This document shows, one piece after another, positions 8,257-18,087 of a stretch of 64,000 nt of DNA (positions are counted from its first letter, which is position 1; every line of letters begins with the position of its first letter). Source of the DNA: an uncultured Alphaproteobacteria bacterium. Lineage in GTDB: Bacteria > Pseudomonadota > Alphaproteobacteria > Micropepsales > Micropepsaceae. The position numbers were made by a program, and so were the translations under genes. Where the stretch lies: the NCBI GenBank assembly GCA_903897605.1, contig CAIUCH010000032.1, positions 30,717 through 94,716 of the forward strand, written 5' to 3'. The notes below the pieces were generated by a model. That model had not been told where the DNA came from, did not search any database, and worked only from the letters and a program-made list of their open reading frames with translations.

Positions 8257-9549
8257 ATGACAGCCACGATGATGACGGGCTTTGGCAACAGCTTTGAAAC
8301 CGAGGCGCTCGCCGGCGCATTGCCTGCCCACCAGAATTCACCGCAGAAGGTGCCGTTCGGCCTTTATGCCGAGCAATTGTCCGGTTCGCCCTTCACGGCG
8401 CCGCGCGCCGACAATCGTCACAGTTGGCTCTATCGCCTGAGGCCAGCTGCGGCGCACCCCCCCTACCGGCTCGATCCGAAAATCGGATTGCTGCGCTCCG
8501 GGCCTTTTTCCGAAGTGCCGCCCAGCCCCAATCGCCTGCGCTGGAATCCGTTGCCCATGCCGGGCGCGCCGACGGATTTCGTCGACGGCCTGATCACTTG
8601 GGGCGGCAATGGCGACGTCGCGGCAGGTTTCGGAATGGGCATCCATCTGTACGCCGCCAACCGCTCGATGGAGCGCCGCGCCTTTACCAACGCCGATGGC
8701 GAATTGCTGATTGTCCCCCAGCAGGGATCACTTTTGCTGGTGACGGAGATGGGGCGCTTCACCGTCGAACCGGAGCAGGTCGGCATTATCCCGCGCGGCG
8801 TGGGATTTCGCGTCGAACTGCCCGACGGCCAGGCGCGCGGTTATGTTTGCGAAAATTATGGCGCGATGCTGCGCCTGCCCGAGCTGGGCCCGATTGGTTC
8901 GAACGGCCTGGCCAACCGGCGCGATTTCGAAACGCCAAAGGCGGCATTCGAGGATATCGAAGAACCTTGCGAGCTGGTCCAGAAATTCCAGGGGCGGCTT
9001 TGGACCACCACACTGTCCCACAGCCCATTCGATGTCGTCGCCTGGCAGGGCAACCTGGCGCCCTACCGGTATGATCTTCGACGGTTCAATACCATCAATA
9101 CGGTCAGCTTCGACCATCCCGATCCGTCGATCTTCACGGTGCTGACATCGCCGAGCGATACCGCCGGCACGGCCAATATCGATTTCGTGATCTTCCCGCC
9201 CCGCTGGATGGTGGCCGAGCATAGTTTCCGGCCTCCCTGGTTTCATCGCAACATCATGAGCGAGTTCATGGGCCTGATCCGAGGCAGTTATGACGCCAAG
9301 GATAGTTTTTCCGCGGGCTGCTCATCCCTGCACAACCAGATGGCCGCGCATGGCCCCGACAAGATCAGCTATGAGAAGGCGGTTGCGGCCGATCTCAAGC
9401 CCCACAAAATCGACAATACCATGGCCTTCATGTTCGAAAGCCGCATGGTGATCCGCCCGACCCGTTTTGCGATGGAGACGCCGCTCTTGCAGAGCGATTA
9501 CGACGCCTGCTGGGCGGGTTTCACCCCGGCGAATTTGAACGCTCCATGA
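8257..9549 (+). CDS. hmgA: homogentisate 1,2-dioxygenase
   Basis: 430 residues, full length. The Fe(II) ligands of the family are present: H330 and E336 in [11 protein letters not shown], and H365 in [10 protein letters not shown]. The N terminus has the typical [16 protein letters not shown] and [17 protein letters not shown] blocks. It opens the ring of homogentisate to give 4-maleylacetoacetate. Its stop codon overlaps the fahA start by 4 bases (ATGA), so translation is coupled. Confidence 0.97.
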   Translation: MTATMMTGFGNSFETEALAGALPAHQNSPQKVPFGLYAEQLSGSPFTAPRADNRHSWLYRLRPAAAHPPYRLDPKIGLLRSGPFSEVPPSPNRLRWNPLPMPGAPTDFVDGLITWGGNGDVAAGFGMGIHLYAANRSMERRAFTNADGELLIVPQQGSLLLVTEMGRFTVEPEQVGIIPRGVGFRVELPDGQARGYVCENYGAMLRLPELGPIGSNGLANRRDFETPKAAFEDIEEPCELVQKFQGRLWTTTLSHSPFDVVAWQGNLAPYRYDLRRFNTINTVSFDHPDPSIFTVLTSPSDTAGTANIDFVIFPPRWMVAEHSFRPPWFHRNIMSEFMGLIRGSYDAKDSFSAGCSSLHNQMAAHGPDKISYEKAVAADLKPHKIDNTMAFMFESRMVIRPTRFAMETPLLQSDYDACWAGFTPANLNAP

Positions 9550-10832
9550 GTGCAATCGACGAAACCCATGATCGCGGACGTGCCAGTTGGCTCGAATCCG
9601 CGAATGGGCATTGCGACTTTCCGATCCAGAATCTGCCCTTTGGCATATTCAGCGGCCCCGATGGGCCGGCCCGTCCCGGCGTCGCCATCGGCGATTTTGT
9701 GCTGGATCTTTCGGCGGCCTCCCGTGAAGGACTGCTTGCCGAATTTCCCGCCGGTCTTTTTTCCGCGCCAACTCTCAACGGACTTTTGGCGTTCGGCGAG
9801 CGGCGCAATCTTAGGCGCCGTCTTTTCACGCTTCTGTCAGACGTCGGTTATCAGCCGAAAGTCGAACCGCTGCTGCGCCGGATAAATGATGTCGCACTGC
9901 AGATGCCCGCGGCCATCGGCGACTATACGGATTTCTATGCCGGTATCCATCACGCCGAAAATGTCGGGCGTCTGTTTCGCCCGGACAATCCGCTTCTTCC
10001 CAACTACAAGCATGTGCCCATCGGCTATCATGGCCGCGCCTCATCGGTGCGAGTATCGGGGCACGCCGTCCGGCGGCCCAATGGCCAGCGCAAGGGGGAA
10101 GGCGAGGCGCCTTCGTTCGGCCCTTCGACGCGGCTCGATTATGAATTGGAGTTGGGCATCTGGATCGGCGCCGGCAATGAGTTGGGCGAGACCATCCCGA
10201 TCGCCGAGGCCCCGTCTCACATCGCCGGTTTTTGCCTTCTCAATGACTGGTCGGCGCGGGACATTCAGGCCTGGGAATATCAGCCATTGGGCCCATTCCT
10301 GGCAAAGAATTTTGCCACCACCATATCGCCCTGGATTGTCACCGCCGAGGCGATGGCTCCATTCCGCATTGCCCAATCCGCGAGGCCGGCCGGCGATCCC
10401 CAGCCGCTCGCCTATCTTTGGGATCCGGGCGATCAAGCAGCTGGAGCATTGGCGATCGATTTCGAGGTCAGCCTTCTGACCGGGCGCATGCGTGCAAGTC
10501 ATGAGCAGGCGTTCCGGCTCAGCCGTTCCCAGGCGCATGATCTATATTGGACGCCGGCGCAACTGGTCACACACCATGCCTCCAACGGCTGCAACATGAA
10601 TCCGGGGGACCTGCTGGGAACCGGCACGATTTCCGGTTCCCAGGATGGGCAATGCGGCAGCCTGCTCGAGGTCACGCAAGGCGGGCGCGTGCCGGTCAAG
10701 CTACCGAACGGTGAAACCCGAACCTTTCTGGAAGATGGCGACGAAGTTCTTTTCCATGGCCGCGCCCATGCCGATGGCTATGCGAGCATCGGCTTTGGCC
10801 CGTGCCGCGGCGTGATCCGGCCTGCGCCATGA
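9546..10832 (+). CDS. fahA: fumarylacetoacetase
   Basis: 428 residues, with the small N-terminal SH3-like domain and the C-terminal FAH fold. Signature segments: [20 protein letters not shown] (catalytic His and metal-binding Asp), [43 protein letters not shown]. It hydrolyses fumarylacetoacetate to fumarate and acetoacetate, the last step of the pathway. It overlaps hmgA upstream (ATGA at 9546) and maiA downstream (ATGA at 10829). Confidence 0.97.
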   Translation: MSAIDETHDRGRASWLESANGHCDFPIQNLPFGIFSGPDGPARPGVAIGDFVLDLSAASREGLLAEFPAGLFSAPTLNGLLAFGERRNLRRRLFTLLSDVGYQPKVEPLLRRINDVALQMPAAIGDYTDFYAGIHHAENVGRLFRPDNPLLPNYKHVPIGYHGRASSVRVSGHAVRRPNGQRKGEGEAPSFGPSTRLDYELELGIWIGAGNELGETIPIAEAPSHIAGFCLLNDWSARDIQAWEYQPLGPFLAKNFATTISPWIVTAEAMAPFRIAQSARPAGDPQPLAYLWDPGDQAAGALAIDFEVSLLTGRMRASHEQAFRLSRSQAHDLYWTPAQLVTHHASNGCNMNPGDLLGTGTISGSQDGQCGSLLEVTQGGRVPVKLPNGETRTFLEDGDEVLFHGRAHADGYASIGFGPCRGVIRPAP

Positions 10833-11479
10833 CAAATTCTCTCCGTCTGCACGGCTACTGGCGTTCCTCGGCCTCCTATCGCGTCCGTATTGCGCTGAAT
10901 CTCAAGGGCATTTCGTATGATCAGGTCACGCATGACCTCAGGCGGAATGAACAGGCTGCGCCCGCTTACCGCAACATCGCGCCGCAAGGCTTGGTGCCGG
11001 CGTTGGAGACGCAAGATGGCGTGCTCACCCAATCGCCTGCCATCCTGGAATGGATCGAAGAGCGCTGGCCGGCGCCGCCTTTATTGCCGAAAGATCTCCA
11101 TGGGCGCGCCATTGTCCGCGCCATGGCGGCGCTGATCGGTTGCGATATCCATCCCCTGAACAATCTGCGCGTTCTGCGCGTCTTGCAGAATGAATTTCAG
11201 CTGACACAAGAGCAAACGAATGCCTGGGCGGGCCGTTGGATCCATGAAGGATTCCAGGCGCTGGAAATCCTTGCCGGGCAGCATGGCAGCCTGTTTTGCT
11301 ACTGCGATCAGCCGACTTTGGCCGATTGCTATCTGGTACCCCAGATTTATAACGCCGAGCGTTTTGGCGTCGGCCTTTCCCAATTTCCAAAACTTGACGC
11401 CATAGCGGCGAGGGCGTTGACGTTGCCGGCTTTCGCCGATGCCCATCCCAGGCGCCAGCCGGATGGCGAGCCCGCTTGA
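10829..11479 (+). CDS. maiA: maleylacetoacetate isomerase (zeta-class glutathione transferase)
   Basis: 216 residues from the ATG overlapping the fahA TGA. The N-terminal thioredoxin-like domain carries the zeta-class motif SSASYRVRIALNLKG (about 14-28), with NIAPQGLVPALE and QSPAILEWIEE following. The C-terminal helical domain contains the CDIHPLNNLRVL block characteristic of MaiA. It isomerises maleylacetoacetate to fumarylacetoacetate using glutathione. Gene order hppD-hmgA-fahA-maiA places the isomerase last although it acts third. Confidence 0.95.
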   Translation: MTNSLRLHGYWRSSASYRVRIALNLKGISYDQVTHDLRRNEQAAPAYRNIAPQGLVPALETQDGVLTQSPAILEWIEERWPAPPLLPKDLHGRAIVRAMAALIGCDIHPLNNLRVLRVLQNEFQLTQEQTNAWAGRWIHEGFQALEILAGQHGSLFCYCDQPTLADCYLVPQIYNAERFGVGLSQFPKLDAIAARALTLPAFADAHPRRQPDGEPA

Positions 11480-11486
11480 ATCCAAG

Positions 11487-12041
11487 CTAAGCGCCGATAT
11501 TCCCTTTACCGCCTTCAAGCGCCAGCAGATGGGCCTTGGTTTTCAGGCCGCCGGCAAAGCCCGTCAATTTCCCGGTCGACCCGATCACGCGGTGGCAAGG
11601 CGCGATGATGGAGATCGGATTCTTGCCATTCGCCGCGCCCACCGCGCGCATTGCCTTGGGGTTTCCCAACTGCCGGGCGATCTCGCCATAGCTGCGGGTC
11701 TCGCCGAACGGAATGGCGAGCAGGGCCCGCCATACTTTGTTCTGAAATTCCGTGCCTACGAAATCCAGCTTGACGTTGAATGTCTTGCGCTTGCGGGCAA
11801 AATATTCGGCCAGCTGGCGTTGCGTTTCCATCAGGATGGGATGTTTCCTGTCTTCGCCGACAATGTTCAAGCGCACGCGTTTGGGATCGTCATTTTCCCA
11901 AAGGATCGCGGCCAGGCCCCCGTCGCTGCCAACCAATGTGAGATCGCCGACCGGCGAGCGCATCGTCGTGTACACATATGTCCTTTGATTTGGCGCCTTC
12001 TGATTTCGAGGCTTCGGCCTGGGCATGAATTTCTCCGTCAT
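11487..12041 (-). CDS. ogt: methylated-DNA--protein-cysteine methyltransferase
   Basis: 184 residues. Suicide repair enzyme for O6-alkylguanine. The active-site PCHRV is at 148-152 (Cys149), preceded by the helix-turn-helix recognition region IPFGETRSYGEIARQLG and AMRAVGAANGKNPI, and followed by GFAGGLKTKAHLLALE. The N-terminal 26 residues are poorly conserved; a later ATG (MRSPVGDL) is a possible alternative start. It converges on maiA with only 7 bases between stops and is functionally unrelated to the neighbouring operons. Confidence 0.93.
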   Translation of the reverse strand: MTEKFMPRPKPRNQKAPNQRTYVYTTMRSPVGDLTLVGSDGGLAAILWENDDPKRVRLNIVGEDRKHPILMETQRQLAEYFARKRKTFNVKLDFVGTEFQNKVWRALLAIPFGETRSYGEIARQLGNPKAMRAVGAANGKNPISIIAPCHRVIGSTGKLTGFAGGLKTKAHLLALEGGKGNIGA

Positions 12042-12145
12042 TCGCGTGCGGCTCCGCCAGGAGGGTAGTGGCTTGATCGGCGAATTGAAGCGGTGCGAAC
12101 CATCAAATGGGCAATTCGGCAGTCGTCACCGCGCCAATCCATTCT

Positions 12146-12155
12146 GAACCGGTTC
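12146..12155. promoter_or_regulatory. palindrome GAACCGGTTC upstream of kynB
   Basis: A perfect 10-base palindrome in the roughly 210-base space between ogt and kynB, just before an AT-rich TAACATATTG segment that could be a -10 region. It could be an operator for the kyn genes. Weak evidence. Confidence 0.25.
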
Positions 12156-12250
12156 TAAGCTAACATATTGTGTACATTGAGAAAATCAGATTGCTGGAGC
12201 GGCCCGGCCGGCTATGGCGCCTGGGGCCGCGGACTCGTATAGAAAGTGAG

Positions 12251-12886
12251 ATGCGCTCAACCAGAAGACTCTGGGATATTTCCCAGCCCTTGCGTCCGGC
12301 TCTGCCAGTCTGGCCTGGCGATTCCAAATTTGCGATCCGGCAGCACTGGTCTTATGGCGAAGGCAGTCCGGTGAATGTCGCCTCGATCGCGCTTTCCACC
12401 CATTCGGGTGCCCATGCCGACGCGCCGTTGCATTACGATCCCGCCGGTTCCCCGATCGATGCGGTGGCGCTTGAGCCTTATCTGGGACCGTGCCGATTGG
12501 TGGATGCGCGCGGCGCCGGTGACGTTGTCGGCGCCGATCTGGTGGAAACCCATTGGAGCCCTGGCGTCACGCGAATGCTGTTTCGCACCTTTAATCGGTT
12601 TCCGATGAATAGCTGGCCTGCGAGTTTCACCGCGATGAGTGCTCCGGCCATTCGGGCGCTTGGCGCCCACGGTGTTGTCCTTGTCGGCATCGATTCGCCC
12701 TCGATTGACCCGGAAACCTCCAAGACCATGGATGCCCATCTCTCGGTGCCACGCGACATGAGAATCCTGGAAGGGTTGGTGCTGGATCACGTCCCGCCTG
12801 GCGATTATGAGCTGATTGCATTGCCGCTGCCCCTGACAGGTCTGGACGCTTCACCGGTTCGCGCGGTCTTGCGAGAGCTGGAGTAG
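12251..12886 (+). CDS. kynB: kynurenine formamidase (arylformamidase, cyclase family)
   Basis: 211 residues from ATG 12251. The metal-binding signature HSGAHADAPLHYD (H51, H55, D57, H61) identifies the bacterial KynB/cyclase family. The N terminus LWDISQPLRPALPVWPGD and C terminus HVPPGDYELIALPLPLTGLD are typical. It hydrolyses N-formylkynurenine to kynurenine and formate. The next gene but one is kynureninase, giving tryptophan-to-anthranilate chemistry. No tryptophan 2,3-dioxygenase (kynA) is in the window. An in-frame upstream start at 12170 adds 27 non-family residues and is unlikely. Confidence 0.93.
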   Translation: MRSTRRLWDISQPLRPALPVWPGDSKFAIRQHWSYGEGSPVNVASIALSTHSGAHADAPLHYDPAGSPIDAVALEPYLGPCRLVDARGAGDVVGADLVETHWSPGVTRMLFRTFNRFPMNSWPASFTAMSAPAIRALGAHGVVLVGIDSPSIDPETSKTMDAHLSVPRDMRILEGLVLDHVPPGDYELIALPLPLTGLDASPVRAVLRELE

Positions 12887-12967
12887 TTCCCACCGTCCTT
12901 CCAAAAGACTAGGCTGGGCAAGCGGCCAATCGGACCGCCTGCAGGCGAATTCATTGGGGTCGTATTC

Positions 12968-13105
12968 GTGTCGATCAAAAGTGTTGCCCAGTCGGTCGAT
13001 CCGGCCGTAGAAATTTCACCGGAATTCGACGCTGTAAATTCAGGCGGCAGGCTGTGGCGCGCCTATCTCATGTTTGGTGTAAGACGCGGTGGACCTGCAT
13101 CATGA
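12968..13105 (+). CDS. possible small coupled ORF upstream of kynureninase
   Basis: A 45-codon frame starting with GTG (12968), with GGGGT at 12956-12960 as a possible ribosome site. It ends at TGA 13103-13105, overlapping the kynU ATG as ATGA, the same junction used by many real gene pairs here. Translation starts VSIKSVAQSVDPAVEI and contains one Trp in GGRLWRAYLMFG. It may be a short leader peptide that couples translation to kynU, or chance. Unrecognised. Confidence 0.3.
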   Translation: MSIKSVAQSVDPAVEISPEFDAVNSGGRLWRAYLMFGVRRGGPAS

Positions 13106-14340
13106 CAGCGGAAGTACCCAGCTTCATCCAGGCGCGGGATGAGGCAGATCCCATACGAATGTTTCGCCAACGATTCTCGCTGCCGCCTGGCATTGTCTAT
13201 CTGGACGGCAATTCCCTGGGGGCGCTGCCGACGGCAACTGCGCCGCGCCTGGATGAGCTGGTGCGACAGGAGTGGGGCGTGGGCCTGATCCGCAGTTGGA
13301 ACAGCCATGATTGGATCGGCGCATCCCGGCGCGTGGGCGACAAGATCGCCACTCTGGTCGGCGCCCGCGCGGGTGAGGTGGTGGTCGCCGATTCGACATC
13401 GGTCAACATATTCAAGCTTCTGATGGCGGCGATTGCCGCCCGGCCGGGCCGCAAGATCATTTTGTCGGAGACGGACAATTTTCCGACCGATCTCTATGTT
13501 GCGCAGGGAATTGCGGCATTGCTGCCGCAGCAGACGGTTCGCGCGGTCGACCCCGGCAAGGTGCTGGAGGCGATAGACAAGGATGTTGCTGTCATCCTCC
13601 TGACCCATGTTCATTACAAGACCGGGCAAAAATACGACATGGCGCGCATCACAAAACGCGCCCATGAATGCGGCGCCTTGATCATCTGGGACCTCAGCCA
13701 CAGCACCGGCGCGGTTGACGTCGATCTCGGCGCGGTGGATGCCGATATGGCGGTGGGATGCGGCTACAAGTATCTCAATGGCGGCCCCGGCGCCCCCGCG
13801 TTCGTTTACGTCGCCAAGCGGCTGCAAGGCGAGCTGAAATCGCCGATCACCGGCTGGTTCGGACATGCCGCGCCTTTTGAGTTTGCCGGAAATTTCCAGC
13901 CGGCGACCGACATCAACCGGTTCCTGAGCGGTACGCCGCCGGTCCTGGCGCTGGCGGGCCTGGAAATCGGGGTGGCGCTTTTGGCGGAAGCGCCGCGCAA
14001 ATTGCTGTTCCAAAAATCGCAGGAGCTTTGCTCGCTTTTTATCGAACGCATCGACAAAACCTGCCAGGGTTACGGCCTTGAAGTGGTGACCCCCCGCGAT
14101 CCGCAGGAACGGGGAAGCCATGTCTCGTTGCGCCATCCCGAAGGCTACCCGATCATCCGAGCGCTTATTGCCCGCGGCGTCATTGGCGATTTTCGGGCTC
14201 CGGATATTCTCCGGTTTGGCATCGCTCCGCTGTATCTGAGTTTCGCGGATATATGGCGGGCCGCCGATGCCTTGCGCGATGTGCTGGTGACGCGCCAATG
14301 GGACACCGCGGAATTCAAGGCGCGCGCGCCGGTTACTTGA
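13102..14340 (+). CDS. kynU: kynureninase
   Basis: 412 residues from ATG 13102; an upstream in-frame start at 13054 has no family similarity. PLP-dependent fold type I: YLDGNSLGALP near the N terminus, WDLSHSTGAVDVDL with the PLP-contacting Asp, and the Schiff-base lysine K223 in GCGYKYLNGGPG. It cleaves kynurenine to anthranilate and alanine. Downstream genes encode an aerobic anthranilyl-CoA pathway, so anthranilate is the branch intermediate. Confidence 0.96.
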   Translation: MTAEVPSFIQARDEADPIRMFRQRFSLPPGIVYLDGNSLGALPTATAPRLDELVRQEWGVGLIRSWNSHDWIGASRRVGDKIATLVGARAGEVVVADSTSVNIFKLLMAAIAARPGRKIILSETDNFPTDLYVAQGIAALLPQQTVRAVDPGKVLEAIDKDVAVILLTHVHYKTGQKYDMARITKRAHECGALIIWDLSHSTGAVDVDLGAVDADMAVGCGYKYLNGGPGAPAFVYVAKRLQGELKSPITGWFGHAAPFEFAGNFQPATDINRFLSGTPPVLALAGLEIGVALLAEAPRKLLFQKSQELCSLFIERIDKTCQGYGLEVVTPRDPQERGSHVSLRHPEGYPIIRALIARGVIGDFRAPDILRFGIAPLYLSFADIWRAADALRDVLVTRQWDTAEFKARAPVT

Positions 14341-14535
14341 TCATCGCAAGATTAAGAGATGTCGAATGCGACGCCTTGCGCCAGGGGACAATCGCGGCCG
14401 TAATTTATATTCTGCGTCCGGCGGCGCACATCGACTTTCCAGGCATCCGAATCGCTTTCGCGCCCGCATGGTTGCCGTCATGGGATTGCTCTTTGCGGAA
14501 TATGCGACAGGCCGGATCAGCGGACCGATCGCAAA

Positions 14536-14844
14536 CTAGGAAGACTTGGGGCGGCGGGTCATGTCTTCCGCCCGGGGTTCGAATTCGGGACGCGGTTCGG
14601 GATTCCAGCGAAATTTGAAGGCGACGATGGAATAGGTGTCGCGGATTCCGGGGACGAGCTGGAGCTTCTTGGTCACGAACTCGCCATAGCTTCGTTCATC
14701 GCCCAGTTCGAATTTCGCCAGAAGATCATAGGTCCCTGAAGTGGAATAGACCTCCGCGGTTTCCGGGAAATTGTCGACCAGATAGGCGGCGACATCGAAC
14801 GCCTTGGTCAGTTCGCATTTGATCTGGACAAAAATGGCCTTCAT
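14536..14844 (-). CDS. stand-alone Lrp/AsnC ligand-binding (RAM) domain protein
   Basis: 102 residues: a single alpha/beta RAM domain without the DNA-binding helix-turn-helix. The AFDVAAYLVDNFPETAEVYS and GTYDLLAKFEL segments and the VPGIRDTYSIVAFKF strand match the effector half of Lrp proteins. Stand-alone RAM proteins bind amino acids or mix into Lrp-type oligomers; here it sits between kynU and the anthranilyl-CoA genes and could sense tryptophan-derived compounds (inference). The 195 bases between kynU and this gene hold nothing I can identify. Confidence 0.82.
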   Translation of the reverse strand: MKAIFVQIKCELTKAFDVAAYLVDNFPETAEVYSTSGTYDLLAKFELGDERSYGEFVTKKLQLVPGIRDTYSIVAFKFRWNPEPRPEFEPRAEDMTRRPKSS

Positions 14845-15015
14845 TGGAGGTCTCCCGGCGCGTTTGGAGGTTTCAGCTTAGACGCCTTCTTGGCCCAGGT
14901 GGAGACAAAATTCGGCGGGGCGGCTGGCGGAAGTCGCGGCCGCGCGGCCGGGCTGCCTTGACACCGGTGCGCAATCCCACGAGCTTTAACCCTAAAACAA
15001 TTCGGGGAGGGTGCC

Positions 15016-16716
15016 GTGATCCGCACAAATGCCGTCCGGTCGGCCTGCGTCTCGGCCCTTGTTCTCGCCGCCTTTCCGTTGGCCGCCGGAGCGGCTCCCC
15101 AGCGGGCGGATGCGGTTTATGTCAACGGCAAGATATTCACCGCCGACGCCAAGGACGATGTCGTACAGGGGATTGCGGTTTCCGGCGATCATTTCATCGC
15201 GGCGGGCAGCAACGCCCAAATCCGCAAATTCATCGGCCAAGGCACCAAGGTCGTTGACCTCAAGGGGCATTTCGTCAGTCCCGGCCTGACCGATGACCAT
15301 TTCCACAATGAGGGGGGCGGTAGCGGCATCGATCTGTCCCATGTCCGCACCCTGGCCGAGCTTCTCACCACGGTGGCCAATGCGGCGGCAAAAACGGCGC
15401 CCGGCACGCTGCTGGTCTCCAATTCCGATTGGCACGAGGCGCAGCTGAAGGAGCAGCGCCTGCCGACAGCCAGGGAGCTGGATCAGGCCGCGCCCAACAA
15501 CCCGGTTGTGCTGGTGCGGGGCGGCCATTCCTACATTCTCAGCGATGTTGCTTTCCGCAAATACAACATCAGCAAGGATACGCCGGTGCCGGCAGGTGGT
15601 CAGATCAGCCGTGGCCCGGATGGCGAGTTGACCGGTGAGATCTTCGACAATGCCAAGGCATTGGTGCCGCTGCCGCCCGAAAAACCGCTGACCATGCAAG
15701 ATATCGTCACCACCCAGAAAGCGGTCAATCCCTACGGCATCACGGCATTGCGGATCGCGGGTTCCTACAAAGGCGACATGTTGCAAGCGCTGCGGTTGTG
15801 GAAACAGGCGGAGGCCAACCACACACTGACCTTGCGCTACACCGTCTATATGCCCGGCTTCGAATTCCACACGCCGCAACAAGTGGATCAGGCCATCGCG
15901 CGTTGGGGCGTCAAGCAGGATGAGGGCGACGATTTTGTGCGCATCGGCGGCATCAAGTTGATCGTGGATGGCGGGTTCGAGGGCGGCCATATTTCGCGGC
16001 CTTATCTGGAGCCCTACGGAAAGGGCGGCACCTATACCGGCCTCACCGTGTCGCCGCCGGCGGCATATAATTCCGTGGTGCAGGAAATCAACCGCCAGGG
16101 CTGGCGCGCCACCACCCATGCGGTCGGCGACGCGGCAGTGGACCAGGTGCTCACCGCCTATGAATTGGCCAATAAGGACAAACCGCTGATCGGCAAGCGC
16201 TGGGCGATCGAGCATGCCTTCGTCGCCCGGCCCGATCTGGTCAAGCGGATGCAGGATTTGAAATTGATGGTCTCGGCCCAGGACCATCTTTATCTCGCCG
16301 CGCCCGCGCTGAAGAAATATTGGGGCTGGGACCTGGCCAGCGAAGTGACGCCGGTGAAGACCTATCTGGATGCGGGACTGCTGGTGGCAGGCGGCACGGA
16401 TTCGCCGGTGATTCCTTTCAATCCCTTCTGGGAGTTTTATCACTTCGCCAGCCGCGACACGATTTCCGATGGCGTGTATGGCGCCGACCAGAAGATCATT
16501 TCGCGAACGCTGCTCCTCAGGCTGGATACGATCAATTACGCCAAGCTGATCGGCGAGGAAGATCATCGCGGCTCGATCGAGCCGGGAAAGTTGGCGGATT
16601 TTGCGGTGCTGACGGATAATTTTCTCACCGTGCCGGCGGAAAAGATTCCGAACATGAAGGCCTTGGCCACCTATGTCGGCGGCGAGGAAGTTTATCGCGA
16701 CCCGAACTATCACTGA
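15016..16716 (+). CDS. exported amidohydrolase (YtcJ-like, amidohydrolase family 3)
   Basis: 566 residues with a signal peptide (ALVLAAFPLAAGAAPQ). Metal-dependent TIM-barrel hydrolase with the small beta sandwich at both ends. Likely metal ligands: HFH in LTDDHFHNEGGG, His in THAVGDAAVDQ, His in WAIEHAFVARPD, Asp in AGGTDSPVIPFNPF. Family members hydrolyse amide or ring C-N bonds, often of unknown natural substrate. Position beside kynU suggests an aromatic amide such as an N-acyl or N-formyl compound, but that is only context. It converges on the 3-hydroxyacyl-CoA dehydrogenase gene with a 3-base gap. Confidence 0.85.
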   Translation: MIRTNAVRSACVSALVLAAFPLAAGAAPQRADAVYVNGKIFTADAKDDVVQGIAVSGDHFIAAGSNAQIRKFIGQGTKVVDLKGHFVSPGLTDDHFHNEGGGSGIDLSHVRTLAELLTTVANAAAKTAPGTLLVSNSDWHEAQLKEQRLPTARELDQAAPNNPVVLVRGGHSYILSDVAFRKYNISKDTPVPAGGQISRGPDGELTGEIFDNAKALVPLPPEKPLTMQDIVTTQKAVNPYGITALRIAGSYKGDMLQALRLWKQAEANHTLTLRYTVYMPGFEFHTPQQVDQAIARWGVKQDEGDDFVRIGGIKLIVDGGFEGGHISRPYLEPYGKGGTYTGLTVSPPAAYNSVVQEINRQGWRATTHAVGDAAVDQVLTAYELANKDKPLIGKRWAIEHAFVARPDLVKRMQDLKLMVSAQDHLYLAAPALKKYWGWDLASEVTPVKTYLDAGLLVAGGTDSPVIPFNPFWEFYHFASRDTISDGVYGADQKIISRTLLLRLDTINYAKLIGEEDHRGSIEPGKLADFAVLTDNFLTVPAEKIPNMKALATYVGGEEVYRDPNYH

Positions 16717-16719
16717 CCG

Positions 16720-18003
16720 CTAGGCGGAGAGATCCGCAAACACCTTGCCTTCGGCGACCAACCGTTCCAGCAGCGGCGCTGGCGTCCAGCCATATTTCCG
16801 GACGCCAGCCAGTACCGTCGCCAAGCCAATCCGGTCGGCGTAATATGTCGGTCCGCCGCGTTTGGCTGGCCAGCCATAGCCGTTCAGCCACACCACATCG
16901 ATGTCGGAGGCGCGCAGGGCTTTGCCTTCGTCCAGAATATTCGCGGCTTCGTTGATCATGGAATAGAGCGTGCGCTCCAGAATCTCCTGGTCGGAAATCC
17001 GGCGCGGCGCGATGCCCTTCTGCGCCATCAACTCGGCAACGATATTTTCCGTGACAGGCGAAGGCGTCGCTTTGCGGTTTTCATCGTAATCATAGTAGCC
17101 GGCGCCCACCTTTTGTCCGTGGCGGCCGATCTCATTCAGCCGGTCGCGCAGGGTCTCGCCTTTGGATTCGGCGCGCACCCAGCCGAGATTCAGGCCCGCC
17201 AGATCGCTCATCCGGAACGGCCCCATCGGCAGACCGAATTCCGTTACCACCCGGTCGATGTCCCAGGGTAATGCGCCTTCCATCACCATCTTCTGCACTT
17301 CACGGGTGCGTTGTGCCAAAAGGCGGTTACCGACAAAGCCGGGGCCGACACCGACCAGGACCGCGACCTTGCCGATTTTGCGCGCCAGATTCATCGCCGT
17401 GGCGATGACCGGTTGGGCGGTCTTGTCGCCGCGCACCACTTCCAGAAGCTTCATCACATGGGCGGGCGAGAAGAAATGCAGCCCCAGCACATGATCGGGC
17501 CGGGCGGTGGCGGCAGCGATCTGGTTGATGTCGAGATAGGAAGTGTTGGAGGCCAGGATCGCGCCCGGCCTGGCGATCTTGTCGAGCTTGGCGAACAGGT
17601 CCGTCTTGACATCCATGCGTTCGAATACCGCCTCGATGATCAGGTCGCAGTCGGCCAGATCCTCCAGCGCGAGCGAACCGGTGAGCAGAGCGAAACGGCG
17701 CGCCGCTTCCTCCGGAGAGAAGCGCCCCCGGCTGGCGCTGGCATCGTAATTTTTTTTGACGACGCCAAGGCCGCGCGCCAGCGCCTCGGCCTGCCGCTCC
17801 ACTACGGTGACGGGGATGCCGGCGTTGGCGAAATTCATCGCGATGCCGCCGCCCATCGTGCCGGCGCCGACAATGCCGACCTTATGGATCGGCAGGATCG
17901 GCGTGTCGTCCGCCAGATCCGGAATCCGGGATGCCTGCTGGACGGCAGCGGCGGCATAGCGCTCCGCGTCGGACAGCGAATTCTCATCAATTTGGCGTGG
18001 CAT
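16720..18003 (-). CDS. 3-hydroxyacyl-CoA dehydrogenase, NAD-binding (without hydratase domain)
   Basis: 427 residues. Rossmann motif GAGTMGGG at 46-53, then the catalytic [15 protein letters not shown] and [12 protein letters not shown] blocks, followed by two C-terminal 3HCDH helical domains ([15 protein letters not shown], ending [19 protein letters not shown]). It corresponds to the dehydrogenase half of FadB/FadJ and lacks the crotonase half, which fits the separate enoyl-CoA hydratase gene nearby. It oxidises a 3-hydroxyacyl-CoA. In this cluster it most likely acts on the ring-opened or ring-reduced products of the aminobenzoyl-CoA pathway. Confidence 0.92.
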   Translation of the reverse strand: MPRQIDENSLSDAERYAAAAVQQASRIPDLADDTPILPIHKVGIVGAGTMGGGIAMNFANAGIPVTVVERQAEALARGLGVVKKNYDASASRGRFSPEEAARRFALLTGSLALEDLADCDLIIEAVFERMDVKTDLFAKLDKIARPGAILASNTSYLDINQIAAATARPDHVLGLHFFSPAHVMKLLEVVRGDKTAQPVIATAMNLARKIGKVAVLVGVGPGFVGNRLLAQRTREVQKMVMEGALPWDIDRVVTEFGLPMGPFRMSDLAGLNLGWVRAESKGETLRDRLNEIGRHGQKVGAGYYDYDENRKATPSPVTENIVAELMAQKGIAPRRISDQEILERTLYSMINEAANILDEGKALRASDIDVVWLNGYGWPAKRGGPTYYADRIGLATVLAGVRKYGWTPAPLLERLVAEGKVFADLSA

Positions 18004-18007
18004 AGGC

Positions 18008-18054
18008 TTGACAGGTCACGGGGTGAAGGCCTCAATATTTGATACATAAAGTAT
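18008..18054 (+). promoter_or_regulatory. candidate promoter and small dyad between divergent CoA-pathway genes
   Basis: TTGACA at 18008-18013 is a good -35 hexamer for the acyl-CoA dehydrogenase gene, with an AT-rich stretch about 18 bases on. ATAC-ATAAA-GTAT at 18042-18054 forms a short dyad. It lies in the 84-base space between divergent genes. Weak support. Confidence 0.3.
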
Positions 18055-18087
18055 ATGTGTTGCGCTACCGCAATCGAATTGTGCGCG

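Noticed and set aside
14992..16713. 573-codon minus-strand frame opposite the YtcJ-like amidohydrolase
   Set aside because: Mirror frame of a gene whose metal-binding residues are clear; no start context or recognisable domain.
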